A DNA stretch of 64,000 bases from Budorcas taxicolor (taxonomy: Eukaryota; Chordata; Mammalia; Artiodactyla; Bovidae). The notes beneath the pieces are model-generated. The model saw only the letters and a program-made list of their open reading frames with translations. It was not told the origin of the DNA and did not search any database. The DNA lies in the NCBI RefSeq assembly GCF_023091745.1, contig NC_068934.1, positions 15,764,434 to 15,828,433 on the forward strand. The letters are read 5' to 3'. The translations under genes were made by a program, and so were the position numbers. This document shows positions 11,111-22,401 of this stretch, one piece after another (the first letter of the stretch is position 1; every line of letters starts with the position of its first letter).

Positions 11111-11537
11111 GAAAAGAAAAAAGACAACATAGAAATGAAAAATACAGGTTAGTTGTATTTTGCTTGGATGGAAGAAAGAATTTTGGCCAGTTGGAATCAT
11201 TTAATAATGGAAGGACCACCTTCAACACTATGAGCTCTGTGTCCTTGAAGACATTCAAGTTGAAACTGAGAGATTACATATGAAGGAAGTGCTATAGAAG
11301 CAATTTTTACCCTTGGTGAATTGTTGAGATAAAAAGTTTTCCATTTCCTTCCATGTCTTAAGGCTGTTCTAGGAACCTATGGCTAATTTGGATCGGTGAT
11401 AATACCAAGCAGTTTCCAAAGAGAACCACATTGCCATTTCTGTTGTTAAGAGGATTGATACACTTGGAATGAAGTGTCATTGATGTTGGGTAGTTGTAAT
11501 TATTCAGAACTGTATGCATACTGGTTTTGCACATCTT
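11111..11537. other. Single-copy DNA, nothing recognised
   Basis: No repeat or coding signal that I can support. Confidence 0.5.
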
Positions 11538-11549
11538 ACACTACTAAGT

Positions 11550-11763
11550 GGGCTTCCCTGGTGGCTCAGAGGTTAAAGCATCTACCTGGAATGTGGGAGA
11601 CCCAGGTTCAATCCCTGGGTTGGGAAGATCCCCTGGAGAAGGCAATGGCACCCCACTCCAGTACTCTTGCCTGGAGAATCCCATGGAGGGAGGAGCCTGG
11701 TAGGCTACTGTCCATGGGGTAGCAAAGAGTCGGACACAATTGAGTGACTTCACTTTTACTTTC
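11550..11763 (+). mobile_element. Bov-tA SINE, full length
   Basis: Head 'gggcttccctggtggctcag', B box 'ggttcaatccctgg', and tail 'cacttttactttcac'. It is flanked by a perfect 12-bp TSD, ACACTACTAAGT, at 11538-11549 and 11764-11775. Confidence 0.96.
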
Positions 11764-11775
11764 ACACTACTAAGT

Positions 11776-12619
11776 AGGGCAAACAGATAAGGGCACTATA
11801 CTTCAAAGGACAGATTGGTTAGGGATTTCTTCTATCTGCTGGTCTTATCAGTGGTTGCCAAACTATAAACAGGACCAGTCTAAAGTCAGACATAGAGAAA
11901 GATATAGAGATGGTATGTCAAAGTATATTACATGGAGCAATATCAGGTTTGGAAGGAGACTGAAATCTGGAGTCAAATCAAAATAAGAGATGTCCGATAA
12001 CACAGAATCCAGGCCATGATCAGAAATAAGAATAGATGTGAATTGATGAGTACAACTCAATTAAAAAAAAATGCATTGACTGCATCTGATGTGTTGAACA
12101 CCACATTAGGTGCTTGGGAAATATGGAGATTACAAAGATAAATTTCAAATGAATTTGTCCTCAAAGAACTAGTAATCTAGGGAAAAGATACCCAAATAAA
12201 ATAGTTTAAATAGATTGCAATAAAAATAATAGCATACTACTATATGTAGTCTGTTAACAGTTTGCTTTTTCATTCAACATTATGTTGCTAAAATTTATCC
12301 TTGATGTTATGTGTAGAGTTTATTTATTTTCACTATTAAGTCATTATATATCATATCATTATGTTGCATGTTAAAATATCCAAATTCATGCAAAGTAAAT
12401 GGTACATTGCTAAAGAATAAAAGCACATATATTTATAGTAATAAAATGTGGATGACTATAAACACAATTTCAGGCTAGTGATACCTCTGGGATAAAATTG
12501 AAAGATAGTCCAAGGAAGAAACACATAGACTGATGTAATAATAGCAGTAATGTTCTAGTAATTAAGTATAGTTGTGGGTTCATGGCTATTTATCGTAATG
12601 CTTCAAATATACACATTTA

Positions 12620-12621
<2 letters not shown>
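11776..12621. other. AT-rich DNA with an L2-like piece
   Basis: Around 12066-12190, 'ggtgcttgggaaatatggag' and 'cctcaaagaactagtaatct' resemble antisense L2. The rest is AT-rich sequence without recognisable features. Confidence 0.4.

Positions 12622-12663
<42 letters not shown>
12622..12663. repeat. (AT)n then (AC)n microsatellite
   Basis: About 16 AT units followed directly by a short (AC)n, without interruption. It is likely polymorphic in length. Confidence 0.95.
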
Positions 12664-12972
12664 TTCACATATGTATACAGACATATATATCCATAGATTT
12701 GATGCATTATTTATATTCGTGATATATAAAAGACATTTTAAATTTAAAAATGTTTAAATCTATAATGTAGTATAGAGACATACACACATGAAATACAATG
12801 GCCCAAGAAAAGAAATTGGAATCGCTCATCTTGGCTGGCTGGATAACAGGTGGAATTTTTTAGAAGGACGATACAGAGCATGCTCTATCTCAGGCAAGTG
12901 GTTTTCTGAAAAATGCATCAATGTTTGCCTCATTCAGAAAGAAAGGGCATGTCGGGCAGAAGAAAAGCTTTT

Positions 12973-13126
12973 AGAAAACCCGAACTTCTTCCCTTCGGCT
13001 TTCCAGGTGGCACAGTGGTAAAGAGAATATGCTTACCAATGCCAGAGACACGGGTGCAATCCCTGGGTCATGAAGATCCCCTGGAGTAGGAAATGGCAAC
13101 TCAGTCCCATTTTCTTGCCTGCCCTG
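12973..13126 (+). mobile_element. Partial Bov-tA with extra 5' flank; copy of 35958-36105
   Basis: The SINE head starts at about 12998 (cggctttccaggtggcacag) and is cut at 'ttcttgcctgc'. The 25 bp before the head (tttagaaaacccgaacttct...) are not SINE sequence, yet they recur in inverted orientation directly beside the SINE at 35884-36081. The two copies differ at about 7 of 152 positions and share SINE variants not seen elsewhere in the window (gagaatatgcttaccaatgc). Confidence 0.85.
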
Positions 13127-13562
13127 GAGCCTCCCTGTACATTTCTCTTATCATATGTACTATTCTCTATATCCCTAACCACACGATATGTGTATGTAAC
13201 ACTATATAAACATTAAATAAATGAACACATTCAGGATAGACTGTCATATATAAAGGTGGGTGCATATGTGGCACTTGTAGGAGAAAAAAAGAGAAGCGGA
13301 AAGGCGCTGTCTCAGAAGATTTGATGCACATGCAAAGGATTTTAGGAACGTAGTAAGGTGTTTAAGTAGAGGAATCATAAATTTTGATTTGAATGGTAGA
13401 TTAAATGAGGCTCCAGTGAGAAAGATTGCTTAAAGGTGGGGTGTGAAAACCTTTGTAGGAAACAGGAAGGACCTTTAGGAGATGGTGATCTAGTCCCATC
13501 TGGAAATGATAAAGTAGAGTTGGGAAAACAACCATGGGGACGGCTGGTACTGGAGTTGGTTG
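13127..13562. other. Single-copy DNA
   Basis: AT-rich with no repeat that I can name. Confidence 0.5.
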
Positions 13563-13662
13563 ATTTCCTTCCCCAGGGGATCTTCCCAACCCAGGAATCA
13601 AACCTGGCACCTCCTGCCTCTCCTGCATTGGCAGTGGGTCCTCTACCATTTGATCCACATAT
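13563..13662 (-). mobile_element. Bov-tA SINE head fragment, antisense
   Basis: 'ccccaggggatcttcccaac', then 'tcctgcattggcagtgggtc' and a decayed head (accatttgatccaca). The 3' half of the SINE is missing. Confidence 0.75.
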
Positions 13663-13895
13663 CTTGGCCCAATTTTTTAACAAAGATTATATTTTTCTTT
13701 CTTTCAGTTTCTTGGATTGTAGCTTGGCTGGATATATAGTAGTTGTTTGGGCAATATATTTTAGAAGGATTTATAAAAATATAAATAATTTTCTGGGGGT
13801 GACAAAGTGTGTTTGATGGTTTTAGGGCTGAAATTCAGAGTCGGTTTGCTATTTGCATATGGCATAAAGTAATAGTCCCCCTTTTCTTACTCATT

Positions 13896-14099
13896 ATAAA
13901 AGACCCTGATGCTGGGAAAGATTGAAAGCAGGAGGAGAAGGGTATGAGAGAGGATGAGATGGTTGGGTGGCATCACTGACTTGATGGACATGAGCTTGAG
14001 CAAGCTCCAGGAATTAGTGATGGGTAGGGAAGCCTGGTGTGCTGCTGCTGCTCATGGGATTGCAAAGAGTTGGACATGGCTGAGCAACTGATCAGAACA
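13896..14099 (+). mobile_element. BovB LINE 3' end, sense
   Basis: Encodes a decayed form of the BovB ORF C-terminus: 'gatggttgggtggcatcact', 'gatggacatgagcttgagca' and 'caaagagttggacatggctg'. It ends in the 'gagcaactgatcagaacag' terminus. A CTG triplet run (gtgctgctgctgctcatg) has expanded inside it. Confidence 0.85.
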
Positions 14100-15579
14100 G
14101 TCCACCAAAATAACTCTGAAGGCATGAACTGAACTTCTCTGCTCTCTCTTTTTCACCTTTGGCACAACACCAGTGCACGTTTATTCATTTGTGCCATAAA
14201 TATTTGACACCTGTTCTGGTGGGTGCTGTGGGGGGCTGCCCTTTTCCTCCTATCATGATAGAGGCACACAGCCCCCCAAGTGTTGGGAATGGTGGCAGCT
14301 GATGGCTCTCAACTGACTCCTTCTCTGGAAACTGCCTGTAGCTGAAGAAAGTGGCTTTGCTCAGCTCACATCCATTCCCAGGGAAGAGCTTACCTTACTG
14401 ACTGGCCAGTGAGTTGGTTAAATACATTCATTTCTCTCAAAGCGGGGCAACCCTGAAGGAGCATTCTAATTCCAGAATCCACCATGCTGTGGAAGGAGGC
14501 CTTTAGTGCAACTGCATCGTAATTCCAATCCATTCTCAGCTCTATGCGACTTTGCTTGCCTCTAGGTATTGATCACTTATAAGTTTCCTGCACATGAACT
14601 CTCATCTCAGAGTGTGTTTCTCATGTAGCTCAAACCAAGTTTCCTGTCAAGTGCCTGGCGTAGGGGATGTCATAATTTTATAGATACTGAATAGATACAA
14701 TGTAAAAGTTAAAGCAAAGGTGATATTTAAAAGTGTCTGAGGGTATTTGGCCACTGTTGAATGGTAGATTGGTGCCCTTGAAAAGCGGTAACACCCAAGA
14801 AGTTGCATGATGACATAACAATATTTTGAAACCACTAGAGTGGTACAGTGTTAACTCTTAAACAACAAAGATGTGATGTGGAGCCTGGCAACATTTTCAG
14901 TCCACAGATATAAGTGAAGTCTTAGTTATCACGCTATGGAGGATTTACTGTGCCTTGAAGCTTTAATCTTAGAGAACATTGATTTACTCTTCAAAAAATA
15001 TAGGGGTTCTGCTGACATCCAGACTGAGGGGAGTTTAAATTTGTATGAAGACATTCTGTCTTTCCTGCTCATATACAAGGCAATAAAGGAAGGGAATATA
15101 TTAAAGGATGGCCAGGTTTCAGGTTTGCAAAGTGTAAAGGTCACTTGTTTTCATATAACAGGCCACAAAGCAAAATTAAATACAGAATCCCATTTTCTGG
15201 CCAAACTGTGTGGGCTTTGGCAACCTAAACCATGGGGCAACTTTCTCTCACAGAGAAGTCAATTGAAACTTAACTGACAACACAAATCAAATGCTGATTA
15301 AAAATTTAAAAATAAATGCAATATTTGAAACTGCCCTGCACCAGCAACATATACACATCCACTGACATTTGGAAATAACAAAAATGAAGAGTTTTCCTAG
15401 TTTCTCTTTTGTTCGTGATTTAAAATGTCAAAGGAGTAAATGATGCTTAGCTCTTAACAATGGGGACTGTTATATAGCTGAATATAAAGGATGCTATTTT
15501 TTGGCGTAAGTGAAAAACAAAAACAATGCAAAATATACGAAAGTGTATACTTTATTAAAGACAGACTTGGATTACTACT
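14100..15579. other. No gene; single-copy DNA
   Basis: A 113-codon plus-strand open frame at 14936-15277 has no recognised domain, no neighbouring exon and no codon pattern that I can defend. 14140-14640 is richer in G and C than the rest. No young repeat is seen in this 1.5 kb. Confidence 0.45.
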
Positions 15580-15660
15580 CCCCGTGTCCATTAACTAGAT
15601 GAATGTACTTGGTTAAATTGCTCAATTTAATCTCAGTTTTCTCATCTGTAAAATGGGAAT
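15580..15660 (+). mobile_element. MIR SINE, split by BovB
   Basis: 'tctcagttttctcatctgta' followed by 'aaatgggaat' is the MIR core. The BovB has integrated in the 'aaatgggaat' word, and MIR-like sequence resumes after 16638 (gcaggattgtatgataatca). Confidence 0.7.
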
Positions 15661-16628
15661 CTCAGTTCAGTCACTAAGTCATATCTGATTCTTTCCTCCC
15701 TCATGGACTGTAGCACGCCAGGCTTCCCTGTCCATCACCAAATCCTGGAGTCTGTTCAAACTCATGTCCATCTAGTTGGTGATGCCATCCGTCATCCCCT
15801 TCTCCTCCTGCCTTCAGTCTTTCCCAGCATCAGAATCTTTTCCAATGGGCCAGTTCTTCCCATCAGGTGGCCAAAGTATTGGAGTTTCAGCTTCAGCATC
15901 AGTCCTTCCAATGAATATTAGGGCTGATTTCCTTTAGGATTGACCGGTTTGATCTCCTTGAAGTCCAAGGGACTCTCAAGAGTCTTCTTCATCACCACAG
16001 TTCAAAAGCATCAATTCTTCAGCACTCAGCTTTCCTTATGGCCCAATTCTTACATCTGTGCATAACTACTGGAAAAACCATAGCTTTGTCTAGACAGACA
16101 TTCATCAGCAAAGTAATATCTCTGTTTTTTAATACACTATCTAGGTTTGTCATAAGTTTTTCTTCCAAGGAGCATGTGTCTTTTAATTTCATTGCTGCAG
16201 TCACCATCTGCAGCATTTTGGAGCTCAAGAAAATGAAGTCTGTCATGGTTTCCATTGTTTCCCCACCTATTTTCCATGAAGTGATGGGACCAGATGCCAT
16301 GATCTTCATTTTCTGAATGTTGAGCTTTAAGCCAGGTTTTTCATGCTCCTCTTTAACTTTTATCAAGAGGCTCTTTGGTTCCTCTTCAATTTCTGCCATA
16401 AGGGTGGTGTCATCTGCATATCTGAGTTTATTAATATTTCTCCCAGCATTCTTGATTCCAGCTTGTGCTTCATACACCCCAGCATTTCACATGATGGACT
16501 CTGCATGTAAGTTAAATAAGCAGGGTGACAGTACACATCCTTGACATACTCCTTTCCCAATTTGTAACTAGTCTGTTGTTCCATGTCCAGTTCTAATTGT
16601 TGCTTCTTGAGCCACATACAGATTTCTC
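15661..16628 (-). mobile_element. BovB LINE, 968-bp 3' fragment with degenerate RT
   Basis: Minus-strand BovB bounded by a perfect 10-bp TSD, AAATGGGAAT, at 15651-15660 and 16629-16638. It covers the RT motif C region and the C-terminal domain: a 152-codon frame at 16019-16477 still reads LRYADDTTLMAE. The rest is broken by frameshifts and stops. The 5' part, including the endonuclease and RT motifs A and B, is absent by 5' truncation. Confidence 0.95.
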
Positions 16629-17044
16629 AAATGGGAATAGCAAATCATTTTTCGCAGGATTGTATGATAATCACATAAGTGAATATTTGTAAAGTTTTAA
16701 CATTTGTAAAATACTTGTAAATATTTGTAAAATATTTATAAAATTGTAGATAGGAGAAGGGCACATAGCAGGTTTTCAAGTGTAGTTATCTTGAACAGGT
16801 TCTTAATGTATTTTTAAGTATATGTATAGAATAAATTCAAGATCAGTTACACAATAAGAATTTACTGGCAAATTTCTTAAATCATAAACTCTAGGGAAAG
16901 ACCTGTGGCTTCTATTTTTTAACTAGTGTTTAAACTTTTGCCACCATTAGAGTTTGAACATTTTGATTTACGTCCTTGGTCCTTATGAAAGTAGGGCTAT
17001 GCTGGGAAAAGGGTAATACGGTGTGAAACGGAGAGCCCTAGTGG

Positions 17045-17160
17045 GGCTGTAATGAATCCTGAGTGGTTATTCTAGTTCTGTCATCAGCTGGCTTTGAGAT
17101 TTTGAGGACATTATTATATCTTCTCACCTGTAAAACTGAGATACTAATTTGATTTTTGTT
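17045..17160 (+). mobile_element. MIR SINE fragment
   Basis: 'ttctagttctgtcatcagct', 'ggctttgagattttgaggac' and 'tctcacctgtaaaactgaga' follow the MIR core order. Confidence 0.6.
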
Positions 17161-17297
17161 TTCAGTACTCTGAATTCAACACACATTGATCCTCGAAGTG
17201 GATATTTTTATTGATTTTCTCTGGGAACTTAGAAACAGACACACATCAATTCCTTTCTGTATCTAAAAGTCTAGGGAGACTGGGAAGAGACACTGGG

Positions 17298-17321
17298 AAA
17301 AAAACAAACAAACAAACAAAA
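17298..17321. repeat. (CAAA)n simple repeat
   Basis: A7 followed by four CAAA units. Confidence 0.9.
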
Positions 17322-17536
17322 CCTCCAGGCACTTAAAGTGCAATAAGTACTTAAATGTACAGGGAGAAACACCTAACATGTTTGAGGGCTATCAGGGAAG
17401 AGTTCCTTTTAAAGGTAGAGGACAGAAGAGAAGAGGTGTCTACAGGTACTCAAAGACCTAGAAATGAGAGTGAATATAACATATGCTAGAAGCTAAAATT
17501 AGTTTAGCTTTATTAGAAGAGATTGTACCAAAAGTA

Positions 17537-17803
17537 GGAGAAGGCAATGGCATCCCACTCCAGTACTCTTGCCTGGAGAATCCCATGGACGGAGGAGCCT
17601 GGTAGGCTGCAGTCCATGGAGTTGCCAAGAGTCAACACGACTGAGCGACTTCACTTCCACTTTTCACTTTCATGCATTGGAGAAGGAAATGGCAACCCAC
17701 TTCCGTGTTCTTGCCTGGAGAATGCCAGGGACGGAGGAGCCTGGTGGGCTGCCGTCTATGGGGTCGCACAGAGTTGGACATGACTGAAGCGACTTAGCAG
17801 CAA
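17537..17803 (+). mobile_element. BovA2 SINE, full length
   Basis: Both monomers with a short (CAG)n tail. The perfect 11-bp TSD TACCAAAAGTA lies at 17526-17536 and 17804-17814. Confidence 0.96.
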
Positions 17804-17904
17804 TACCAAAAGTAGAAAAGGAAATGTATTTTGAGAAGTAAGTACTGATGAAATAACACATGTTCTCATTCATCTTTGCTCTCATGGTATTTTAAGTCAG
17901 AAAT

Positions 17905-18296
17905 GATTATTCGACCTAGATATATCATACTAAGTGAAGTAAGTCAGACAAAGACAAATATGATATCACTGGAATCTAAAAAAATGATACAAATAAACTT
18001 ATGTATGAAACAGAAATAGAATCACAGACATAGGAAGCAACATGCTGATTACCAAAGAGAAAAGGAGAGGAGGAATAAGTCAGGAGTTTGGGATTAGCAG
18101 ATACACACTGCTATATGTAAAACAGAAACCAACAAGAACCTACTGTATGGAACAGGGAACTATATTCAATATGCTGTGATAACCTATAATGGAAAAGATT
18201 CTGGAAAAAGAAATATAACTGAATAATGGAAACATTGTAAATCAAATACGCTTCAATAAAAAGTAAAAAAAATAATAATAATTAAAACATTTTTAA
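17905..18296 (+). mobile_element. L1 LINE 3' end
   Basis: 'tatcatactaagtgaagtaa', 'gtatgaaacagaaatagaat', 'aacctactgtatggaacagg' and 'acgcttcaataaaaagtaaa' then an A-rich tail make up an L1 3' UTR in sense orientation. Confidence 0.85.
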
Positions 18297-18642
18297 AGAA
18301 GTAAGTATTAGATCTTCAAATACATGTGATAAATAAAGGTGTTATTGCATCTTCTTTCTTATTGTGAATTAAAACTCAGAGCAAGTTTTAATAAAGGATT
18401 AGTGTTGAATCTAGAAATAATTTGAGAGATTAAGTCGATGTTGAAAACTACAATACCTTGAGAGAAAAAAGCGGTAGTAAGAGAGATCTGTGAAGTGGCA
18501 CTCATTTCTTGATTCATTAAACATATACTTATTGATCAACGTATCACATACCAATTACCACTCTAGCTCCTGGGACTATGATAGTGAATAAGACTTTAAA
18601 GTTCGTTTTGTCTGTGGAGTTGTCATAAACTATGCATCGTTT

Positions 18643-19042
18643 TAAAATTCATTTATTGTTAATTGGAGAATAATTGCTTTACAATATCGCATTTGCTTCT
18701 GCCATACATCAACATGAATCAGTCCCCTCCCACTTGAATCTCCTTCCTACCTCCTACCCTATCCCACCCCTCTGGGTTGTCACAGAGCACTGGGTTTGAG
18801 CTCCCTACATCATAAAGCAAATCCCCACTGGCAATCCTACTTTGCATATGATAATATACACATTTCAATGCTACCCTTTCTATTTGTCCCCTACTGTGTC
18901 CACAAGTCTGTTTTCTGTGTCTGCGTCTCCACTGCTGCTCTGTAAATAGGTTCATCTGTACCATCTTTCTACATTCCATATATATGTGTTAATATATGAT
19001 ATTTGTTTTCCTCTTTCTGACTTACTTCACTCTGCATAATAA
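18643..19042 (-). mobile_element. L1 LINE 3' end, antisense
   Basis: Inverse of the L1 3' UTR: 'ttggagaataattgctttac', 'ctgccatacatcaacatgaa' and, at the far end, 'tgacttacttcactctgcat'. It faces the preceding L1 tail to tail, about 350 bp away; the two belong to different L1 subtypes by sequence. Confidence 0.85.
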
Positions 19043-20005
19043 GTGAATGAACTATACCTCTTGCAAATGGAGCTTTTCACATGCTGCTCATGGAAGGCAG
19101 TTTGGTACAGAGTTATTTCAGGATGGGCTGATCCCTGCAAGATAGAATGCATCTCTACAAAATGGAAATCCCCCCTATTTTTCAATCAGTGGCAAGCAGT
19201 CTGTTATTTATGACTATGCGAAGGGTAATTAGATATCCTGGTTGCTCTCAGACTGTATGACAGTATTGTCATTAGTTTGCTATCTTCAGAGGAAAAATAA
19301 AGCTTCTTCAACATATGTTCTTGTTGACATGGCATTAGTATTACATTTAGAAAGTTTACCTATTCACTCAAGTTATAGAAATGTGTGGCAAATAATTTTT
19401 AATAATAGGATCATTTTTTTTCCTTTGGCCACTATGCAATGAACATTTGTAGGTTTAAATGAAAAGATCTCATAAGATGAAGAAAGTACAAGATTTGGGT
19501 TGCAATGCTACAGAATAAGTCTATTTTAATTGCAATCTCAGCAAGTATGATGGATAGCACCAAGGAAGAAATTCATGTCTTAAGATAATTGAGCCAAGTC
19601 CAAGTTTTAAAGATCAAGAGACCTGATATGCAGGGAAGAATCCTGAGCTGAGAACTAGAGTTTTGTTCTCATTCCAGTATTGAGACTAACTTGGGCTGTT
19701 TCATTAAGAAAGTGATTCAGATAGGGCAGTACTGGCCTCCAATAGAAGAACATCAATATGCTGGATCATATATTAGAAAAACTTTCAAGTGAAATTGCTC
19801 TGTACAGGTCCTGTAGTGTAGAACTGACAACCATTAGGATTATGACCATAGTGAGAGAAATATATGATCACTACTTCAAGTATTATTACCTCTGCTGTTA
19901 CTACCATACTGTTAATAGTGAAAATTTATTACTTTATTATTATGGTTAAGATTATATATGTTTATATCTGCCTGAGCATATTAAAGATAGGATTCTAGAA
20001 CATAT
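19043..20005. other. AT-rich DNA, nothing recognised
   Basis: Short unrelated open frames only; a weak MIR-like piece lies near 19640-19720. Confidence 0.45.
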
Positions 20006-20017
20006 AATCTCATTCTT

Positions 20018-20491
20018 CAGTTCAGTTCAGTTCAGTTCCATCTCTCAGTCATGTCTTACTCCTTGTGACCCCATGGACTGCAGCATGCCAGGCTTCCCTG
20101 TCCATCACCAACTCCTGGAGCTTACTCAAACTCATGTCCATTGAGTCAGTGATGCCATCCAACCATCTCATCCTCTGTCATCCCCTTCTCCTCCTGCCTT
20201 CAGTCTTTCCCAGCATCGGGGTCTTTTCCAGTGAGTCAGTTCTTCCCATCAGGTGGCCAAAGTACTAGAGTTTCAGCTTCAGGATCAGTCCTTCCAGTTA
20301 ATATTCAGGACTGATTTCCTTTAGGATGGACTGGTTGGATCTCTTTGCAGTCCAAGCGACTCTCAAGGACTTCTCACAGTTCAAAAGCATCAATTCTTCA
20401 GTGCTCAGCTTTCTTTATAGTCCAACTCTCACATCTATACTGGAAAAACCAAAACCTTAACTAGACGGACCTTTGTTGGCAAAGTAACGAG
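20018..20491 (-). mobile_element. BovB LINE 3' fragment
   Basis: Starts with four TTCAG-type units, runs through the C-terminal ORF region and stops at 'gacctttgttggcaaagtaa'. TSD AATCTCA(T/C)TCTT at 20006-20017 and 20492-20503, one mismatch in 12 bp. Confidence 0.94.
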
Positions 20492-20503
20492 AATCTCACT
20501 CTT

Positions 20504-21109
20504 AGAAATTCTTAATACTACAACGAAAATTCAGGTGAGTTTTAAAGATTATTCCTTAATACCAAACATAAGTAACAACTGTAAGTTATCACAATACTAT
20601 CCTTTTGAAGGCTTAAGATTGTTTCATTAGTCTTTGTTAATTACAGTCCAAAGACTTTGTTTATTTAGAAATTTTATTTATTTATTTAAAATATAAATTT
20701 ATTTTAATTAGAAATTTTAAGAGAAGAGAACAGACAGTGGAAAATCTAACTAAATTCAACTTCCAACATAAAGTTTGAGTTTTGACGAATAAAATGAAAA
20801 CACTTATTTTTATTATTTTCCCCCATCATCTTTCTTTTAGTAGAGGTTAAATATGATATATTTTGCAATTAAAAGAGATTTCCTCCTCCATTGCTGAGGG
20901 GAACCCAGAGCTTCTGATGAATGGCACTGTTACTAACCATTTGAGTCCAAATAAGATAAATCATGATGCGCAACTTGCTAACAAGCTGAAGTGAGGAGAT
21001 CAAGGTTACAATAAACAGACACCAGGAACATATACTTCTGGAGCAAAGTTATGCTAGTCAATATATCCACAATACTTTGTTTGATGTACATTTTTTTATT
21101 CTAAATCAA
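20504..21109. other. Single-copy DNA
   Basis: A T/A-rich block at 20660-20720 is followed by complex sequence at 20880-21060 with no repeat that I know. Confidence 0.45.
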
Positions 21110-21305
21110 TTTTTTAAATATATATATATATTTCATTGAAGCATAGTTGATTTACAGGGTTACAGATACACAGAAAGATGATTCAATTATACAAATACAC
21201 GTACATTATTTTTGAAATTGTTTTCCATCATATGTTATTACAGGATATTGACTATAGCCCCCTATGCTATACAGTAAACCTTTGCTGCTTGCTGCTTATC
21301 TATTG
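21110..21305 (-). mobile_element. L1 LINE 3' end, antisense
   Basis: 'ttcattgaagcatagttgat', 'acagatacacagaaagatga' and 'aggatattgactatagcccc' are the inverse of an L1 3' terminus. The start merges with an (AT)n run. Confidence 0.8.
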
Positions 21306-21483
21306 TTTAATTAGAAATCTAGCATTCTAGTCATATGAAGTCAAACAAGTAGAATCAAAATATAATTTTTTTAGTTAGGCAAAAATTCATGTTTTTTTAA
21401 ATATACATTTTATACATATTTATAAATATATGTATACAAGAGCTTTTCTACTATACTTGATAAAGGCTTGAGAAAGAACATCA

Positions 21484-21506
21484 GAAAAAGAAAGAAAGAA
21501 AGAAAA
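21484..21506. repeat. (GAAA)n simple repeat
   Basis: Five AAAG-type units in a row. Confidence 0.9.
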
Positions 21507-21624
21507 CTAAAAGAAGACATTGGGAAATTGGAGAACATAAAGTAAATGAGATGGGAGCACTGAATATGAAATAGAAAAATTGAAACAAATGATATAAAAC
21601 TAAAAGATCATCAAATAGTCCAGT

Positions 21625-21742
21625 TGTTTTTAAACATAACTGCTCATTAGAAGCATATCTGGAGGTCTGGAGAAAAAAAGCAAGACCTGAACATATGTAT
21701 TTTTTAAAAAACTTCGAGATAATTCTGATATGCATCTGGATT
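21625..21742. mobile_element. MER20-like hAT remnant
   Basis: 'gttgtttttaaacataactg', 'attagaagcatatctggagg' and, at the other end, 'ataattctgatatgcatctg' fit the diverged termini of a MER20/MER5-type hAT element. The middle is decayed. Confidence 0.45.
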
Positions 21743-22108
21743 TTAAAAAGTGATTTCAGGTTTTTCTATTAGATTCTATTTTTGGTGATATAAAGTTCTA
21801 TTATTTTTCTGTTGACCAACTGTGATACAATGGTATTAATTGAGTAGTAGTTACATAATCAGAATAGTAAAAGATATTTATCAGTTTTCACAATCAATAG
21901 CCAGACAAAAAATAAAAGATAATTAAAATTGCAAGCCATAATGGGAAAATGATTAACCTAACAATAGAACATAATTGGAAGGGTGGTTAAGCAGAGTGAT
22001 GTAGTAAATGCATGGGAATACATGTACATGTTTTCATCTACCCAGCCAGTCTTGGTGCACTTAATCCTTTTATATTTAAGGTAATTATTGATATGTATGA
22101 TCCTATTA

Positions 22109-22328
22109 GCTCTTTTTTTTTTTTTTTTTTTTTAAGAATCCTCCTGCAGTGCAGGAGACCTGGGTTCAATCCCTGGGTTGGGATGATCCCCTGGAGGAGG
22201 GCATGACAAACCATGCAAGTATTCCTGCCTGGAGAATCCCCATGGACGGAGGTGCCTGGGAGGCTACAGTCCATGGGGTTGCAAAGAGTCAAACAGGACT
22301 GAGCAACGAAGCACAACACAGCACACAG
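22109..22328 (+). mobile_element. Bov-tA SINE with a T21 tract in its head
   Basis: Perfect 10-bp TSD GATCCTATTA at 22099-22108 and 22329-22338 shows one insertion event into the L1. The insert begins 'gctc', continues with 21 T (22113-22133), then enters the SINE at 'aagaatcctcctgcagtgca' and runs to a (CACA)-type tail. The normal head between 'ggctca' and 'aagaatc' is replaced or expanded by the T tract. Confidence 0.93.
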
Positions 22329-22401
22329 GATCCTATTACCGTTTTCTTAATTGTTTGGGGTTTATTTTCTGTAGGTCTTTTCCTTCTCTTGTGTTTCCTG
22401 A

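Larger units (their letters stand above)
16639..17536. other. AT-rich DNA with a degenerate tandem block
   Basis: 16680-16745 consists of degenerate repeats of 'aatatttgtaaa'. No gene. A MIR lies at 17045-17160. Confidence 0.45.
21306..22027. other. AT-rich DNA between two L1 pieces
   Basis: Contains a (GAAA)n run and a MER20-like remnant, listed separately. No gene. Confidence 0.45.

Noticed and set aside
14936..15277. 113-codon open frame on the plus strand
   Set aside because: No recognisable family, no supporting context; length is within chance for a 64-kb AT-rich window.
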